Below are positions 4,712-5,911 of a stretch of 5,911 bases of DNA, in pieces. The stretch is from Candidatus Omnitrophota bacterium (GTDB lineage Bacteria; Omnitrophota; Gorgyraeia; Tantalellales; Tantalellaceae). A model generated the notes under the pieces. That model did not search any database and had not been told where the DNA came from. It worked only from the letters and a program-made list of their open reading frames with translations. Position 1 is the first letter of the stretch; the number at the start of each line of letters is the position of its first letter. A program made the position numbers and the translations under genes. The stretch covers positions 1 through 5,911 of the forward strand of contig JABMSC010000028.1 in NCBI GenBank assembly GCA_013204685.1, read 5' to 3'.

Positions 4712-5315
4712 GAGACCCTCCCTCCCTGAACGGAACCTGAGCAGCCTCAGGAAGCTCCTCTCCTACAGGAGCTTCGGTCACACGACCGCCTTTAACTATC
4801 CTTCTGACATGCATGCTCATATTTATATTTTCTTCCACACCGATCATGCTATGCACGCGATTTTTCACTTCTACCTGGATCCTTTCTGTGATCTCAGGTA
4901 TATTCGCCCCCTCTGTTACAGACACATCGGCCGTTATGTCTATGCCTTTTTTAGTCATGTTTACGTGAGAGCGAACATCCTTGATACCGGGTATACTCCT
5001 GGATATTTTACGGATATAATCCTCAATAGCAGAAAGGGATACGGTAACTTCCCCGTCAGGATTTTGAAAAGACACCATGCGCTTACTCTTTAAGCCACTG
5101 CTCATCCTGAAAGGCGATATTACTCCTATCAAAAGAAAGAGCCCTCCGAGGGCCACTGCCGCAGCCTGGGAATACATATTCTCATTTATCAGGCCAACCC
5201 ACTGGCTAAGATTCTCAGCCGATATAATATTCAGGGACAACACAAGCACCACAGCGCCTGCACCAAGCATCATCAGCATGTAGATAAGGATACCGATCCT
5301 TCTGAAAAAATTCAT
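4704..5315 (-). CDS. amaP: AmaP-like membrane protein with Asp23 domain
   Basis: This 203-residue membrane-anchored protein belongs to the alkaline shock protein family (Asp23/DUF322). Two hydrophobic helices at about residues 7-31 and 50-68 form an N-terminal hairpin. An Asp23-type domain follows at about 81-172, with alternating strands and helices (GEVTVSLSAIEDYIRKI, then GIDITADVSV). The acidic, proline-containing tail looks disordered. In Firmicutes AmaP anchors Asp23 to the membrane and the system is linked to cell-envelope stress; what it does here is unknown. The start at 5315 is supported by a near-perfect AAGGAGG. The last codons overlap the start of gmhA by 8 nt, so translation of the two is probably coupled. 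Asp23-family genes often sit near acetyl-CoA carboxylase genes in Gram-positive bacteria, and the same neighbourhood is seen here. The gene symbol is by analogy only; family assignment is firm, function is not. Confidence 0.8.
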   Translation of the reverse strand: MNFFRRIGILIYMLMMLGAGAVVLVLSLNIISAENLSQWVGLINENMYSQAAAVALGGLFLLIGVISPFRMSSGLKSKRMVSFQNPDGEVTVSLSAIEDYIRKISRSIPGIKDVRSHVNMTKKGIDITADVSVTEGANIPEITERIQVEVKNRVHSMIGVEENINMSMHVRRIVKGGRVTEAPVGEELPEAAQVPFREGGSLE

Positions 5316-5320
5316 ACCAC

Positions 5321-5327
5321 CCTCCTT
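5321..5327 (-). promoter_or_regulatory. Strong ribosome binding site of the amaP-like gene
   Basis: AAGGAGG lies five bases before the ATG at 5315, inside the 17-nt gap after accC. It is the best Shine-Dalgarno match in the window and fixes the start of the downstream gene. Confidence 0.8.
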
Positions 5328-5332
5328 GTCTT

Positions 5333-5911
5333 TTATTTACCGTCTTTACCGGGAAAAAACTTTTCAATAAAATGCGTGGAAAAATTACCTTTTTGAAAAT
5401 CAGGATTGATCAATACTTGTTTATGAAAATCGACTGTCGTCTTTACGGGACCGACATAAAATTCATCCAGGGCCCTCTGCATGACCTTTATCGCCTCATC
5501 ACGATCCCTGCCATATGTAATAAGTTTTGCTATCATAGAGTCGTAAACAGGCGGGATCTCGTAGCCGACATAAACATGGGTATCAACTCTTACACCCGGG
5601 CCGCCGGGGATGTTAAGCGCTGTTATCCTGCCGGGTGAAGGCCTGAAATTGTGTTCAGGGTCTTCCGCATTTATCCGGCACTCTATCGACCATCCTTTTA
5701 TTTTTATATCCTCCTGCTTAAATGCAAGTTTTTCACCTGCCGCTACTTTGATCTGATCTTTTATAAGATCGATACCCGTGACCATTTCTGTTACGGGATG
5801 TTCAACCTGAATCCGTGTATTAACTTCGATAAAATAGAAATTATTGTCCTTATCCAGCAGAAATTCGCATGTCGCGGCGTTGTAATATTTCGCCTCTTTA
5901 ATGAGACGAAG
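5333..5911 (-). CDS. accC: Acetyl-CoA carboxylase, biotin carboxylase subunit (C-terminal part, cut by window edge)
   Basis: This is the C-terminal 192 residues of biotin carboxylase, the ATP-grasp enzyme that carboxylates biotin on AccB in the first step of malonyl-CoA formation in the cytoplasm. The frame is open to the window edge, so the gene continues beyond 5911; the internal Met at 5785 is not the start. Seen in the sequence: the ATP-grasp active-site segment FIEVNTRIQVEHPVTEM just inside the edge, then the biotin carboxylase C-terminal domain with ECRINAEDP, the PSPGRI stretch, an HVYVGYEIPPVYDSMIAKLI block and an FIEKFF end. These are the usual landmarks, in order, and the protein stops where AccC proteins normally stop, without a fused biotinyl domain. 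A separate upstream accB outside the window is expected but not seen. The stop codon lies 17 nt before the AmaP-like gene, suggesting co-transcription. Pyruvate carboxylase subunit A is the main alternative because the two families are close. Confidence 0.95.
   Translation of the reverse strand, partial: LRLIKEAKYYNAATCEFLLDKDNNFYFIEVNTRIQVEHPVTEMVTGIDLIKDQIKVAAGEKLAFKQEDIKIKGWSIECRINAEDPEHNFRPSPGRITALNIPGGPGVRVDTHVYVGYEIPPVYDSMIAKLITYGRDRDEAIKVMQRALDEFYVGPVKTTVDFHKQVLINPDFQKGNFSTHFIEKFFPGKDGK

Noticed and set aside
4885..4900. TCTCAGG on the plus strand as part of a TPP riboswitch
   Set aside because: Isolated short match inside the amaP-like coding region with no second conserved riboswitch block.

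Overview
The window is a dense minus-strand block of a bacterial chromosome. Base composition is moderate and genes are packed with overlaps or very short gaps. The combination of a biotin carboxylase, an Asp23/AmaP-type membrane protein, ADP-heptose precursor genes (Gram-negative outer-envelope sugar) and an anaerobe-style short ThiC with ThiD2-ThiE suggests a Gram-negative, probably anaerobic, uncultured lineage. My best guess from gene order and protein style is Omnitrophota or a neighbouring candidate phylum. This is inference only; no marker gene for taxonomy is present.

Layout, in the direction of transcription (high to low coordinates): the C-terminal third of accC enters from the right edge. 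It is followed by an amaP-like Asp23-domain membrane protein, gmhA, a stand-alone hldC/rfaE2 nucleotidyltransferase, thiD2, thiE, thiC and a PfkB-family sugar/nucleoside kinase. A tRNA-Gly(CCC) with encoded CCA begins one base after the kinase stop codon. A hairpin abutting the CCA end and a strong intrinsic terminator close the unit. Gaps between genes are 43 nt or less and several junctions overlap (ATGA at thiE/thiC and at thiC/pfkB; 8 nt at amaP/gmhA), so one long transcript is likely. No promoter, TPP riboswitch or other leader was found inside it.

Functionally the run mixes fatty-acid synthesis (acetyl-CoA carboxylase), envelope biology (AmaP-like, GmhA, HldC) and the pyrimidine and coupling branches of thiamin synthesis: ThiC makes HMP-P, ThiD2 makes HMP-PP, and ThiE joins it to the thiazole. 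The thiazole branch, the heptose kinase and the heptose phosphatase are not in the window.

The most notable point is that thiD2 and thiE lie in different frames but become one continuous 341-residue ThiD2-ThiE fusion if a single A is removed from an A5 run (T5 at 3172-3176 on the plus strand). This is therefore a recently split fusion, a frameshift, or a base-calling error. The left 292 bases carry no protein gene but hold six inverted repeats in tandem, including two terminator-like hairpins and a perfect 14-bp-arm palindrome bounded by short repeats. I see no CRISPR array, insertion sequence, phage gene or defence system.
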